Assembly: GCA_036832975.1 (NCBI GenBank)
Contig: DAITQM010000011.1
Location: 19,896 to 83,895 of the forward strand
Source: DAITQM01 sp036832975
GTDB lineage: Bacteria > Pseudomonadota > Gammaproteobacteria > Xanthomonadales > Wenzhouxiangellaceae
DNA: 64,000 nt
Reading direction: 5' to 3'
Of this stretch, positions 9,701 to 17,765 are shown piece by piece (position 1 is the stretch's first letter; every line of letters starts with the position of its first letter). The position numbers were made by a program, and so were the translations under genes. The notes under the pieces are model-generated. The model was not told where the DNA came from. It ran no database searches and was given only the letters and a program-made list of their open reading frames with translations.

Positions 9701-9837
9701 GAAATCTGCGGCCGCTGCACTTCGGGCGTGAGCTGCACCGGCAGCGCCGTCAGGCTCAGAACACCGAAAATGGCGAGTAGGATGCCGCCGACGGCGACCG
9801 CGACCTTGTTAGCCAGGGATAGACGGGTGAGGATCAA
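6748..9837 (-). CDS. RND-family efflux transporter, HAE-1-like
   Basis: Inner-membrane proton-driven exporter of about 1,029 residues with the RND plan: TM1 (VAVAVGGILLAIFGVLSL), a large periplasmic loop, TM2-6, a second loop, TM8-12. No ATG fits the conserved N-terminus. The best start is a TTG at 9837, giving LILTRLSLANKVAVAV, with AGGA ten bases upstream; an ATG at 9966 would add 43 unrelated residues. TM4 has GMVLDAAIVVLEN, so the AcrB Asp407 position is kept and Asp408 is Ala. TM10 has GLVVNNAILLV, so the AcrB Lys940 position is Asn. This pairing occurs in other RND subgroups and suggests a relay different from AcrB. Substrates are unknown. Confidence 0.88.
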   Translation of the reverse strand: MILTRLSLANKVAVAVGGILLAIFGVLSLTALPVQLTPEVQRPQISVNTGWRAAAPQEVEAEIIEPQENMLRGIPGLRRMTSTAAQGEGSINLEFDLEADMNRALIEVLNRLNQVPRYPVDVTEPTVRLGSDNRGDSIAWFAIQTLPGNDREIVGYQDFVEEVIRPRFERIAGVASSRVFGGRGEEIRITFDPYRAASLGVDLSTIGDQVGSNQDVSAGFNEVGRRQYTVRFAGKLDAAELGDLVLDWRQGRPVRLRDLARVERAMQDRGAVFTQNGGPSIAINVVAESGANVLQIMSELKRTVAELERTELKPRGLKITQSSDNSIYIRAAISMVRNNLLIGVILAVGVLWWFLRKLRATLVVALAIPLCLFASFIVMNALGRTLNIISLAGLAFAIGMVLDAAIVVLENIVRLREAGREPAAAAKTGVDQVWGALVASTATTVAIFLPVIFLRDEAGQLFSDLALTISAAIIASLIVAITVLPAAAGRLLGGSGLKDRNADTWRRIADGVMRLTATPRQRFAWIAGLTLGPLLFALLLMPATDYLPEGKRNFVFGFLVTPPGTGMEAAEHEIVEVINDRLRPYLDGEREPKIRNTFLGFFGSGAFIGARAADDGEVERMLEVLNQDAITGFPDTFGGVSRAPIFGGRGGRRIDVDLGSADYPQLLAAATRGFEALRQALPGVQVQPQPALEMAEPEIRLIPDDRRIAEVGWNRVRMGTVVRALGDGAFVGEYFDGNRRMNIVLRADEWRTPEELAAIPLATPSGEIQTLGELTRLTRTAGPNQIRRVDRRRTITLQVTPPAGLALEDVLKTIERDVVPQIRTALPEDGSILFRGTAEALSEALRSMSGSFILAMVILYLLISALFQSFRDSLLVMTTIPMAAVGGLVVLRLTALFTPQPLDLMTMIGFVILLGLVVNNAILLVYRARQGEREEGLARAAAVHSAVQLRLRPILMSTLTSVFGMLPLWLLPGSGSELYRGLAAVIVGGMLLSTVFTLILLPSLLRLGEATLARRRTFSPAAAIGTVVK

Positions 9838-9952
9838 GCAGTGGAATCCTGTTGACGGGGAGAAGCGCAATCGCCGGCGTACTCGCGCCGGCGATAAAAA
9901 GACCGGGAATCTACGAAATAATTCCCTTCCTGAACGATCGATCCGAATGGCT

Positions 9953-9976
9953 CCTTCCCCCGTCAACGGGGGAAGG
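9953..9976. repeat. G-rich palindromic repeat, copy 1
   Basis: Perfect 10-bp stem CCTTCCCCCG / CGGGGGAAGG with loop TCAA, between the divergent RND pump and GMC oxidoreductase genes (gap 9838-10095). The same stem recurs at 40825-40849 with a different loop. Palindromes of this type are common intergenic repeats in proteobacterial genomes. The rest of the gap shows no gene. Confidence 0.7.
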
Positions 9977-10095
9977 TCGGGATGGGGGCAACCGGGGGAG
10001 TGGGCTCCCTGCCCCGACTTGCAGCCGCAGTCCGCTGGCCGCCCGCCCTCGCATGGCGTATCCTACTCGGCCGCAGCCTTCGACACCGTCCCCAT

Positions 10096-11670
10096 ATGGA
10101 ATACGACGACATCATCATCGGCGCCGGCACGGCCGGCTGCGTACTGGCCAACCGGCTGAGCGCCGGCGGCACGCGACGCGTCCTGCTGCTCGAGGCCGGC
10201 GGCCGCGACTGGAATCCGTTCATCCATATGCCGGCGGGGCTCGCCCAACTGGTCCGCCATCGCGGTCTCAACTGGAACTACTGCACCGAGCCGGAACCCG
10301 AGCTGGGCGGCCGGCGGTTGTATTGGCCGCGCGGCAAGGTCTTGGGCGGCAGCAGCAGCATCAACGCCATGTGCTACGTGCGCGGCCAGCCCGCAGATTA
10401 CGACGGCTGGGCCGCGGCCGGCAATCCCGGCTGGGGCTTCGCCGACGTCCTGCCGTATTTCATGAAAAGCGAGGACCAGCAGCGCGGCGCCTCGCCATGG
10501 CACGGCACCGGCGGGCCGCTCGCCGTTTCCGACCTGCGCCATACCAATCCGCTGTCCGGGGTGTTCCTCGCCGCGGCGAAAGCCGCCGGCTACCCGGCCA
10601 ACGACGATTTCAACGGCGCCCGGCAGGAAGGTTTCGGCTACTACCAGGTCACGCAGCGCGACGGCCAGCGGTGCAGTGCCACCGCCTGGCTCGAACCGGT
10701 CAAAGAGCGCGACAACCTGACGATCGTGATCCGCGCCCTGGCCGAACGCCTCGTCTTCGACGGCCGGCGCGCCGCGGGTGTGCGCTACCGCCACCAGGGG
10801 AAAAGCTTCACCGCCCACGGCGGCCGGATCATCCTCGCCGGCGGAGCGATCAATTCGCCGCAGCTTCTGATGCTCTCGGGTATCGGTCCGGCCGATCATT
10901 TACGCTCTCTCGACATCCCCGTGGTCCACCCCCTGCCCGGGGTCGGTGCCAACCTACAGGACCATCTCGACGTCTGCACCCTGCAAAGCTGCACGCAGCC
11001 GATCACTTACGATCAGCTCAACGAAATCGGCGTCGGGCTGCGCTACTGGTTGAGCCACGAAGGCATCGGCAGTTCGAACATCGCCGAAGCCGGCGGTTTC
11101 GCCAAAAGCCGCCACGCCGGCGACGACCGCCCGGACGTGCAGTTCCATTTCGTCCCGGCCCAGCTCGACGACCACGGTCGCAACCGGCTACCGGGCTACG
11201 GCTACACGCTGCACGCCTGCCCGCTGCGGCCGCAAAGCCGCGGCCGGCTGTTGCTCGACTCGGCCGATCCGGCCCGCCCACCGGCCATACACGCCCACTA
11301 TCTGGCGGCCGAATACGACCGCCGGATGATGATCGAATGCGTTCGGATGAGCCGGGAGATCTTCGCCGCCGCGCCGTTCGCGCCCTACCGCGGCCCGGAG
11401 ATATTTCCAGGCGATGCGATTCGTGACGACGCTGCTCTGCTCGCCTTTGTCCGGCGCAAAGCCGAGACGATTTACCACCCGGTCGGCACCTGCAAGATGG
11501 GTCGTGACGACGCCGCGGTCGTCGATCACCGCCTGGCCGTGCACGGCTTGGAGGCCCTGCACGTCGTCGATGCCTCCGTCATGCCGCAACTGACCAGTGG
11601 CAATACCAACGCGCCAGTGCTGATGATCGCCGAAAAAGCCGCCGATTTATTGCTGGAGTCGGTGCCGTGA
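10096..11670 (+). CDS. GMC-family FAD-dependent oxidoreductase (choline-dehydrogenase-like)
   Basis: Flavoprotein of 524 residues. The dinucleotide-binding motif GAGTAGCVLANRL starts at residue 8, followed by VLLLEAGG, the GMC signature GKVLGGSSSINAM near 85, and the second signature GAINSPQLLMLSGIGP near 255. The catalytic His lies in YHPVGTCKMG near 465. Members oxidise alcohols such as choline, polyethylene glycol or aliphatic alcohols, passing electrons to a quinone or oxygen. I start at the ATG 10096 (MEYDDIIIGAG) because the upstream in-frame ATG adds non-homologous residues. It overlaps the next gene by GTGA, although no functional link between the two is known. The substrate cannot be read from the sequence. 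Confidence 0.88.
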   Translation: MEYDDIIIGAGTAGCVLANRLSAGGTRRVLLLEAGGRDWNPFIHMPAGLAQLVRHRGLNWNYCTEPEPELGGRRLYWPRGKVLGGSSSINAMCYVRGQPADYDGWAAAGNPGWGFADVLPYFMKSEDQQRGASPWHGTGGPLAVSDLRHTNPLSGVFLAAAKAAGYPANDDFNGARQEGFGYYQVTQRDGQRCSATAWLEPVKERDNLTIVIRALAERLVFDGRRAAGVRYRHQGKSFTAHGGRIILAGGAINSPQLLMLSGIGPADHLRSLDIPVVHPLPGVGANLQDHLDVCTLQSCTQPITYDQLNEIGVGLRYWLSHEGIGSSNIAEAGGFAKSRHAGDDRPDVQFHFVPAQLDDHGRNRLPGYGYTLHACPLRPQSRGRLLLDSADPARPPAIHAHYLAAEYDRRMMIECVRMSREIFAAAPFAPYRGPEIFPGDAIRDDAALLAFVRRKAETIYHPVGTCKMGRDDAAVVDHRLAVHGLEALHVVDASVMPQLTSGNTNAPVLMIAEKAADLLLESVP

Positions 11671-12194
11671 AGCGCACCTGGCTTCTTTATCTATTTCTGC
11701 CGCTCGCCGCGCTGACGCCGTTGGCGACTGCCGAGTTGTCGATTTTCGGCTGGATAGAACGGGTGCAGATCCTGGACGGAGCTTTGATCCTGAAAGCCAA
11801 ATTCGACACCGGCGCCGCGACGTCGTCACTCGACGCGACCGAGATCCAGATCTTCCGCCGTGCCGAACGCCGCTGGGTGCGTTTCACGGTCAGAGCGACC
11901 AACGACGGCGAACCGCTGGTGCTCGAACGGCCGGTGCTGCGCACGGTGCGCATCGTCCGCCACGACGGCGCACACCAACGCCGCGCGGTCATCAGCCTCG
12001 ATGTCTGCTTCGGCAACCACCATCGCGAAGTAGAATTCACGCTGATCGACCGCCGCGAATTCATCTATCCGGTCCTCCTCGGACGCAGCGCCCTGGAAGG
12101 CGCGGCGCTGGTCGATCCGGGAGCGACTTTTCTCAGCAAGCCTCAGTGTTTTAGCCCAGATCGCAAGGCAAGCGAGCCGCCGGTGCACCCATGA
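11667..12194 (+). CDS. Exported retropepsin-like aspartic endopeptidase (PF05618 type)
   Basis: Protein of 175 residues with an N-terminal signal segment (WLLYLFLPLAALTPLATA). The start is a GTG overlapping the previous stop as GTGA. The motif FDTGAATSSLDA near residue 49 is the single Asp-Thr-Gly of retropepsin-like proteases; this family was long annotated as ATP-dependent zinc protease. The later YPVLLGRSAL fits the conserved second half. Relatives are found beside ATP-grasp ligases that attach or polymerise glutamate, and RimB of this family trims glutamate tails from ribosomal protein S6. Here the two genes downstream encode the matching partners, so it probably acts on a peptide made by the ligase. 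The signal peptide implies work in the periplasm. Confidence 0.82.
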   Translation: MKRTWLLYLFLPLAALTPLATAELSIFGWIERVQILDGALILKAKFDTGAATSSLDATEIQIFRRAERRWVRFTVRATNDGEPLVLERPVLRTVRIVRHDGAHQRRAVISLDVCFGNHHREVEFTLIDRREFIYPVLLGRSALEGAALVDPGATFLSKPQCFSPDRKASEPPVHP

Positions 12195-13717
12195 AAACCC
12201 TTCCCCATTGGCTGGTGCTGAGTCTGCTGCTGGCTGCCGCCGGCGGCGGGTTATTCGCCTATAAGCGGCAGGTTCTCGGTTACCCACTGACGCCCGGCGA
12301 AGTGAGCACCGCCTGGACCGTCCAGACCCGCGTCCAGTTCAAAGGCGACGGCGGGCCGCTCAAAGTCACGCTGCGCCTGCCGGCCCAAACCCCGGGGTTC
12401 GCCCGCCTCAACGAGCATTTCGTGTCGCGCGATTTTGGCCTGACGGTCGAAAAAAGACAACTGGCGCGCACCGCGGTGTGGGCCAAGCGGCGGGTCAGCG
12501 GCACCCAGACCCTGTATTACCGCGCCACCTTTTATCCCACTGGCCTGCCGGCGGCGCTGCCGCCCAGCCCGAACTATCCGCCGCTGCCAGCGCTCGACGA
12601 ACCGTTCGCCACGGCGCTGCGCAACATCGTCTCCAAAGTGCGCGATCATTCGGCCGATATCGCCAGTTTCAGCGCCGAGATGCTGCGCCGCCTGAACTCC
12701 GGCGACCCCGACGAGGATTTCCAGCTATTCCTGAGCGACCCGGTCTACCGCGCCGACCGCGTGGCGCTTGCCCGGCTGCTGCTCGCCGGGGCCCGCATCC
12801 CGACGTTGAAAGTCAACGGCTTGAAACTCGGTGTGCAGAGCAACAACCTGCCGCCTCTGCCTTACCTTGCGGTTCACAACGAGCAGCACTGGCTGTTTTT
12901 CGACCCGCAAAGCGGCCAACTGGGCCTGCCCGCCGATTATCTGGTTCTGTGGTTCGGCGACGCGCCGGCGACCGGCATCGAGGGCGGCGAAGTGCTGGGC
13001 GTACGCTACGCCGTGCAATCCAGCGAACTCAGCAGCCTGCAACTGGCGATCGAAAATACCGGGCTGGCGCACCCCTGGCTGGCCCGTTTCTCGCTGCTCG
13101 CTCTGCCGCTACACAGCCAATCGCTGTTCGAAGTCCTGCTTCTCGTTCCGGTCGGCGCCTTCATCATCGTCCTGCTGCGCAACGTCGTCGGCGTGCGCTC
13201 CTTCGGCACCTTCATGCCGGTACTGATCGCGCTCGCTTTCCGCGAAACCCGCCTGCTCGCCGGCATCCTGATGTTCGCCTTGATCGTCGGCACGGGCCTG
13301 TTGCTGCGTTTTTATCTGGAGCGGCTCAAATTGCTGTTGGTCCCGCGGCTCGCCGCGATCTTGACCATCGTCGTGATGCTGATGGCGGCGATCAGCATCA
13401 TCACCTACCAACTCAATCTCGAGGTTGGGTTGTCGGTGGCCCTGTTCCCGATGGTCATCATGGCCATGGTCATCGAACGGATGTCGATCGCCTGGGAGGA
13501 AAGCGGGCCGCGCAACGCTCTGATCGACGCCGCCGGCTCGCTGGCGATCGCCGCCCTCGCCTACTTGACGATGGAAAATCACCTGGTCCGCCACCTGGTG
13601 TTGGTCTATCCCGAACTGTTGCTCGTCATGCTCGGCGCGATCATCGCCCTCGGCCGCTACACCGGCTACCGCCTGAGCGAGTTGCGCCGTTTCAAACCGC
13701 TGGCCGAGGGCGGTTGA
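12191..13717 (+). CDS. Inactive-transglutaminase membrane protein with seven C-terminal helices
   Basis: Protein of 508 residues. A single N-terminal helix (HWLVLSLLLAAAGGGLFAY) precedes a periplasmic domain of about 290 residues, which is related to transglutaminases but without an obvious catalytic triad. From about residue 310 there are seven hydrophobic helices (LFEVLLLVPVGAFIIVLL onward). This matches the two-part architecture PF14400 plus PF14402. The ATG overlaps the stop of the retropepsin gene, and the ATP-grasp gene follows after 1 bp. The triplet was described in comparative genomics of amidoligases, and related genes have been tied to osmotic tolerance. A role in sensing or exporting the peptide product is inference. 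Confidence 0.85.
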   Translation: MKTLPHWLVLSLLLAAAGGGLFAYKRQVLGYPLTPGEVSTAWTVQTRVQFKGDGGPLKVTLRLPAQTPGFARLNEHFVSRDFGLTVEKRQLARTAVWAKRRVSGTQTLYYRATFYPTGLPAALPPSPNYPPLPALDEPFATALRNIVSKVRDHSADIASFSAEMLRRLNSGDPDEDFQLFLSDPVYRADRVALARLLLAGARIPTLKVNGLKLGVQSNNLPPLPYLAVHNEQHWLFFDPQSGQLGLPADYLVLWFGDAPATGIEGGEVLGVRYAVQSSELSSLQLAIENTGLAHPWLARFSLLALPLHSQSLFEVLLLVPVGAFIIVLLRNVVGVRSFGTFMPVLIALAFRETRLLAGILMFALIVGTGLLLRFYLERLKLLLVPRLAAILTIVVMLMAAISIITYQLNLEVGLSVALFPMVIMAMVIERMSIAWEESGPRNALIDAAGSLAIAALAYLTMENHLVRHLVLVYPELLLVMLGAIIALGRYTGYRLSELRRFKPLAEGG

Positions 13718-13718
13718 G

Positions 13719-14753
13719 ATGTCATTCGTCGCCCACTGCCGCCGCCTCAAAAACGCCGGTGTACTCGGCCTGAACGAGCGCAACGGCGATTACATCATGC
13801 GCTACAACGAGCGGCGCTTCTACCCACTGGTCGATGACAAAATCCTGTGCAAACAGCGGCTTGAGGCTTGTGGCATTCCGGCGCCGCGGCTCATCGCCCG
13901 GATCCGCACCCAGCACGAAGCGGCGAGGCTCAGCGAGGTGCTCGGCGCACTGCACGAATTCGCCATCAAGCCGGCCCACGGCAGCGGCGGCAGCGGCATC
14001 CAGGTGATCGTCGCGCGCCGCAACCGGCGTTGGGTGACCGCCGGCGGCCGCTTGCTCGATGTGCCTGACATCGCGCATTTTGTCGCCAATATACTCAGCG
14101 GCATGTACAGCCTGGGCGGCCAGCCCGACGAAGCGATGATCGAGACCTTGATCCACTTGCACCCGTGCTACCAGGGATTCAATCTGACCGGCATTCCCGA
14201 CCAGCGGATCATCGTCTATCGCGGCTACCCGGTGATGGCGATGATCCGGCTGCCGACGCGCCAATCGGACGGCAAGGCCAACCTGCACCAAGGCGCGGTC
14301 GGCTGCGGCATCGACTTGGCCAGCGGCCGGACGATCAGCGCCGTGATGCACAACCAGCCGGTCGAGGAGCATCCCGACACCGGCGCCGCCCTCGGCGGTT
14401 TCATCATTCCCGAATGGCCCCGCATGTTGTGGATGGCCGCCCGCTGTCACGACGCCGTCGGCCTCGGCTACATGGGCGCCGACATCGTCATCGACCGCGA
14501 ACACGGACCGCAGATCCTCGAACTCAACGCCCGCCCGGGCCTGGCGATCCAGATCGCCAACCGCGCCGGCCTCGGCCGCCGGCTCAAAGCGATTGACCGG
14601 CTGCCGGCCGACGGCCTGTCCGCCGACGTCCGCGTCAGACGCGCCCTTCTCCTCGCCGCCGCCGGCTGGGCTCCGGCCGCCGCCGGCAAAATCGCCGAGC
14701 GGATACCACCCCATGCAGACGAACTCGCCGAACCCGGCGCCGCCCGCATCTGA
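13719..14753 (+). CDS. ATP-grasp ligase, alpha-L-glutamate-ligase-like (RimK-related)
   Basis: Cytoplasmic ATP-grasp enzyme of 344 residues. The ATP-binding lysine region is FAIKPAHGSGGSGIQVI near residue 83, and the metal-binding motif is ILELNARPGLAIQIANRAG near 266. The N-terminus GVLGLNERNGDYIMRYNERRFYPLVDDK is diagnostic of the RimK-related ligase-like family (TIGR02291). Such enzymes form amide bonds between an amino acid, often glutamate, and a carboxylate. Its partners here are an exported protease and a membrane transglutaminase-like protein, which suggests synthesis and then processing of a small peptide or peptide tag. The acceptor is unknown. The last 45 residues are Ala/Pro-rich and probably disordered. 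Confidence 0.87.
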   Translation: MSFVAHCRRLKNAGVLGLNERNGDYIMRYNERRFYPLVDDKILCKQRLEACGIPAPRLIARIRTQHEAARLSEVLGALHEFAIKPAHGSGGSGIQVIVARRNRRWVTAGGRLLDVPDIAHFVANILSGMYSLGGQPDEAMIETLIHLHPCYQGFNLTGIPDQRIIVYRGYPVMAMIRLPTRQSDGKANLHQGAVGCGIDLASGRTISAVMHNQPVEEHPDTGAALGGFIIPEWPRMLWMAARCHDAVGLGYMGADIVIDREHGPQILELNARPGLAIQIANRAGLGRRLKAIDRLPADGLSADVRVRRALLLAAAGWAPAAAGKIAERIPPHADELAEPGAARI

Positions 14754-14898
14754 AGCACGGGTCAGATCGCAACGGCAATAACCGCAGACTGCCGCGTGCC
14801 CGGCACCCGGCCGGTCAAGCGCCAACCGCTGCCAGCAAACGGCGCAATAGGCGGTCCTGATTGACCTTGAGAGCGCAAGTCACATCGAGGCAACCACG

Positions 14899-15507
14899 AT
14901 GACATTCGTCAGAACACGCCGCCGGTTCATAGGGTTCACGCTGGGATGGGTATTGTGGCTGCCGCTCGCCGCGGCGGCCGACGGCATCGTGCCGAATGCC
15001 CCGTTGGCCCCGCCATTCGTCCTGGCCGACGACCGCGGCGTCGAGCACTCGTTTCCGAGCGGCGACGCCGGGGTCGATATCTACCTGTTCTGGGCCACCT
15101 GGTGCCCCTACTGCAAAGCCCTGATGCCGCACCTGCAAAGCCTGCGGGACGAGTACGGCGAGCAGGTCAGGGTTTACGCCTTCGACATCCGCGATGACGG
15201 CAATCCCCGCGCCGTACTCGATGAGCAGGGTTACGATTTTACGCTGCTGCCCGCGGCCGACGCGGTGAGCGAGCTTTACGGCGTGTTGGCCACGCCGGGG
15301 GTTTATCTGGTCGATCGGAGCGGCCGCATCCGTTTCAATCTCTACACGCTCATCACCGGCGACAACGCCGCGTTCGAGAAGCTCAACCATGCCCGCAAAG
15401 CGGCGCGGCGCGCCCCGTGGTGGGCGGCCGAAATCCGTCGCGCCATCGACCGCATCCTCGCTGGCGAAGCGGGCAGTGCCGGCCGGCCGGCCGGCAGCGG
15501 GTCATGA
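14899..15507 (+). CDS. TlpA-like thioredoxin-fold protein, exported
   Basis: Protein of 202 residues with an N-terminal signal (RRFIGFTLGWVLWLPLAAAA). The redox motif is WCPYC near residue 73 in LFWATWCPYCKALMPHL, followed by VYAFDIRDDGN and the cis-Pro site ATPGVYLVDRSG near 134. This is the TlpA/ResA fold that reduces periplasmic disulfides, for example in cytochrome c maturation or oxidative repair. GAGGC lies just before the ATG. It ends with an ATGA overlap to the DUF427-like gene. The 145-bp gap before it shows no gene. The electron donor and target are not evident. Confidence 0.82.
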   Translation: MTFVRTRRRFIGFTLGWVLWLPLAAAADGIVPNAPLAPPFVLADDRGVEHSFPSGDAGVDIYLFWATWCPYCKALMPHLQSLRDEYGEQVRVYAFDIRDDGNPRAVLDEQGYDFTLLPAADAVSELYGVLATPGVYLVDRSGRIRFNLYTLITGDNAAFEKLNHARKAARRAPWWAAEIRRAIDRILAGEAGSAGRPAGSGS

Positions 15508-15857
15508 AGCGCCGCGTTTTTATCCGGATCGTCCACTACCCGAGCGGCACGTTGCTTGCCGCCGGGCCGCAAGGTTACGGCCTCATGCCCTTCGAGGGCA
15601 ACTTCTACATCCGCCGCCGCCACCTGCTGGCCGGAAGCTACCGCCACAGCGGGATACCTGGGCTTTGTCCTTATAAAGGACTTTATTTGTGGCTCGACCT
15701 CGTGCTCCCCGGCGGTGAAATCGTCCCGCGTCTCGCCTGGCGTTACGTACTGCCCAACCCACTGTTGCCTTTTATCGCCTTCCGCGTCGCCCTGCCCGGC
15801 AACCACCCGGCACTGCGCGTCGAATACACCCCAGCCGAGGCGACCGGGTCATACTAG
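15504..15857 (+). CDS. Small DUF427-like protein
   Basis: Protein of 117 residues, translationally coupled to the thioredoxin gene by ATGA. The central CPYKGLYLWLDLV followed by RLAWRYVLPNPLLPFIAFRVAL resembles the CPYKG...AWxYxxP core of DUF427 (PF04248), but the N-terminal half is divergent, so the family call is tentative. Function is unknown. Its stop codon TAG (15855-15857) lies within the CTAG target-site copy at the left edge of the insertion element that follows, so the insertion left the reading frame intact. Confidence 0.6.
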   Translation: MKRRVFIRIVHYPSGTLLAAGPQGYGLMPFEGNFYIRRRHLLAGSYRHSGIPGLCPYKGLYLWLDLVLPGGEIVPRLAWRYVLPNPLLPFIAFRVALPGNHPALRVEYTPAEATGSY

Positions 15858-16117
15858 TCCAACCGTAAGTATTGCCTCATTCAGCTTGTCTCTCAGCGTT
15901 CGTGGCAAGGCGTTGGCGCGAAGTGCGTAGCCGGGCCTACGTTGAGCGCCAACAACGCAGTCCACGGGCGCTGAGAGGCAAGCCCTGCGGGGGCTCCGGA
16001 CGAATCCGCCTGCGGCGTTAAAGTACCTCGACATAGAATTACTATGCCTTCGGCACTTTGCCTTGCAGGCGAATCCGTCCGGAGCCCTGAATGTGGCAAT
16101 ACTTGCGGTTGGACTAG
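15854..16117. mobile_element. MITE with 27-bp inverted ends and CTAG duplication
   Basis: Non-coding element of 264 bp including both flanks. Its ends are inverted repeats: TCCAACCGTAAGTATTGCC at the left, and the right end read in reverse is TCCAACCGCAAGTATTGCC; 25 of 27 positions match through CATTCAG. Both sides carry CTAG, a YTAR-type 4-bp duplication (a TA duplication fits equally). Inside are two long imperfect palindromes: CTCTCAGCG...CGCTGAGAG with TTGGCGC/GCGCCAA, and GGGCTCCGGACGAATCCGCC against its near-complement 16060-16086. No transposase is encoded, so it would need an enzyme in trans. The rest of the gap (16118-16349) holds no gene; TACAAT at 16217 is the best -10-like site for pntAA but has no good -35. 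Confidence 0.85.
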
Positions 16118-16349
16118 TAAGCTTGACGCATTGACCGTCCGTTGTCTTCTGCCGGAAGGCTCGCACCTGTAGCGGGTTGACGTTGATCCCGGGCTGGCCG
16201 GCCGCACGACACCCCGTACAATCCGATGCGTTGGCAAGCCCTGCAATCGCCCTTTAAGGCGTGCGACAATGGGCGGCGCAGCGGCGGTGTGGTGCCAGAA
16301 GAACGGGCCGTCGCATCTCTTTATTTCATCTCATCGGCAAGGAGTGGTC

Positions 16350-17465
16350 ATGACCGAACTTGCGGTATTGAAAGAGCGCGCGCCCGGCGAAAGGCGGGTC
16401 GCGATCGATCCGCCCACCGCGGCCAAACTGGCCGCCGCCGGCTGGCGGGTCCGGGTCGAGTCCGGTGCCGGCGAGGCGGCGGGCTTTCCCGACGCGGCCT
16501 ACCCGCAGGCTGAAATCGTCGTCGAGCGGGCCGCGCTGCTCGCCAGCGCCGAAGTCACCGTCTGGGTCCAACCGCCGGAGGTGGCGGCGATCGGCCAGAT
16601 GAAAGCGGGCACGATGGCGCTCGGACTCCTTTTCCCGCACCGCCACCCCGAATTGGTCGCGGCGCTGAACGCCAACCGCATCTCGCTGCTGGCGCTCGAG
16701 GCCGTGCCGCGCATCACACGCGCCCAGGCGATGGACGTGCTGTCGTCGCAGGCCACAGTCGCTGGCTACGAAGCGGCGCTGCTCGCCGCTGATCTCTCGC
16801 CGCGGCTGTTTCCGATGCTGACCACTGCCGCCGGTACGCTGCGCCCAGCGAAGGTCGTGGTCATCGGCGCCGGGGTCGCCGGCTTGCAGGCGATCGCCAC
16901 GGCGCGCCGTCTCGGGGCGCAGGTCGAGGCTTACGATATCCGCGCCGCGGCGCGCGAACAGGTCGAATCGCTCGGCGCCCGCATGATCGACACCGGGGTC
17001 AACGCCGAAGGCGAAGGCGGTTATGCCCGCGACCTGACCACCGAGGAAAAAGCGCAGCAGGCCGAGGCCCTGGCCCGCCACCTGGCGAAGGCCGACGCGG
17101 TGATCGCCACCGCGGCACTGCCCGGCCGGCCAGCACCGAAAATCGTCAGCCGGGCGATGGTCGAGGGCATGCAGCCCGGCTCGGTGATCCTCGACCTGGC
17201 GGCCGAATCGGGCGGCAACTGCGAACTGACCGTACCCGGCGAGCAGGTCATCCATCAATACGTGACGATCGCCGGCCCGTTGAACCTCGCCAGCCGCGCG
17301 GCGCTGCACGCCAGCGAGATGTTCGCGCGCAACGTCGCCAACCTGCTCGCCCTGCTGCGCGATCAGGAAGGCAAGCTGCTCTTGGACACGGCAGATGAAA
17401 TCATCCAAGGGTGCCTGATGACCCATGACGGCCGGACGGTCCACCCGTCGCTGGCCGGTCGATAG
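16350..17465 (+). CDS. pntAA: NAD(P) transhydrogenase subunit alpha, part 1
   Basis: Soluble NAD(H)-binding domain I of the proton-translocating transhydrogenase, 371 residues. It transfers hydride between NADH and NADP+ at the membrane. The start MTELAVLKERAPGERRVAIDP is preceded by AAGGAG. Domain features are the N-terminal alanine-dehydrogenase-like fold and a Rossmann motif VVVIGAGVAGLQAIATARRLGA near residue 170. The RQD-loop region and AAESGGNCELT near 290 are also present. It ends with the short helical tail typical when subunit alpha is split into two genes, as here with pntAB 9 bp downstream. Confidence 0.95.
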   Translation: MTELAVLKERAPGERRVAIDPPTAAKLAAAGWRVRVESGAGEAAGFPDAAYPQAEIVVERAALLASAEVTVWVQPPEVAAIGQMKAGTMALGLLFPHRHPELVAALNANRISLLALEAVPRITRAQAMDVLSSQATVAGYEAALLAADLSPRLFPMLTTAAGTLRPAKVVVIGAGVAGLQAIATARRLGAQVEAYDIRAAAREQVESLGARMIDTGVNAEGEGGYARDLTTEEKAQQAEALARHLAKADAVIATAALPGRPAPKIVSRAMVEGMQPGSVILDLAAESGGNCELTVPGEQVIHQYVTIAGPLNLASRAALHASEMFARNVANLLALLRDQEGKLLLDTADEIIQGCLMTHDGRTVHPSLAGR

Positions 17466-17474
17466 GAGAGCGAA

Positions 17475-17765
17475 ATGGAAGGCTGGATTGCACTTTACCT
17501 GTTCATGCTCGCCGCAGTCGCCGGCTACGAGGTGATCTCGAAGGTCCCGGCGGTGCTTCACACCCCGCTGATGTCGGGCTCGAACTTCATTCACGGCATC
17601 GTCCTGATCGGCGCGATGGTGGCTCTCGGCCAGGCCGGCGACGATCTCGAACGGACGATCGGATTTATCGCCGTGCTGCTCGCCGCCGGCAACGTCGTCG
17701 GCGGCTACGTCGTCACCGAGCGCATGCTCGAAATGTTCAAGTCGTCGAAAGGAGCGAGCAAATGA
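17475..17765 (+). CDS. pntAB: NAD(P) transhydrogenase subunit alpha, part 2
   Basis: Membrane segment of 96 residues with three hydrophobic helices (LYLFMLAAVAGYEVI; SNFIHGIVLIGAMVALG; TIGFIAVLLAAGNVVGGYVV). It forms part of the proton channel domain II together with PntB. AGGAGA stands before the ATG. The stop overlaps the pntB start by ATGA. The three-gene split is common in alphaproteobacteria and many gammaproteobacteria outside the enterics. Confidence 0.95.
   Translation: MEGWIALYLFMLAAVAGYEVISKVPAVLHTPLMSGSNFIHGIVLIGAMVALGQAGDDLERTIGFIAVLLAAGNVVGGYVVTERMLEMFKSSKGASK

Noticed and set aside
16177..16222. Promoter for pntAA with TTGACG and TACAAT
   Set aside because: The two boxes are separated by 34 bp, far too long for a sigma-70 promoter.
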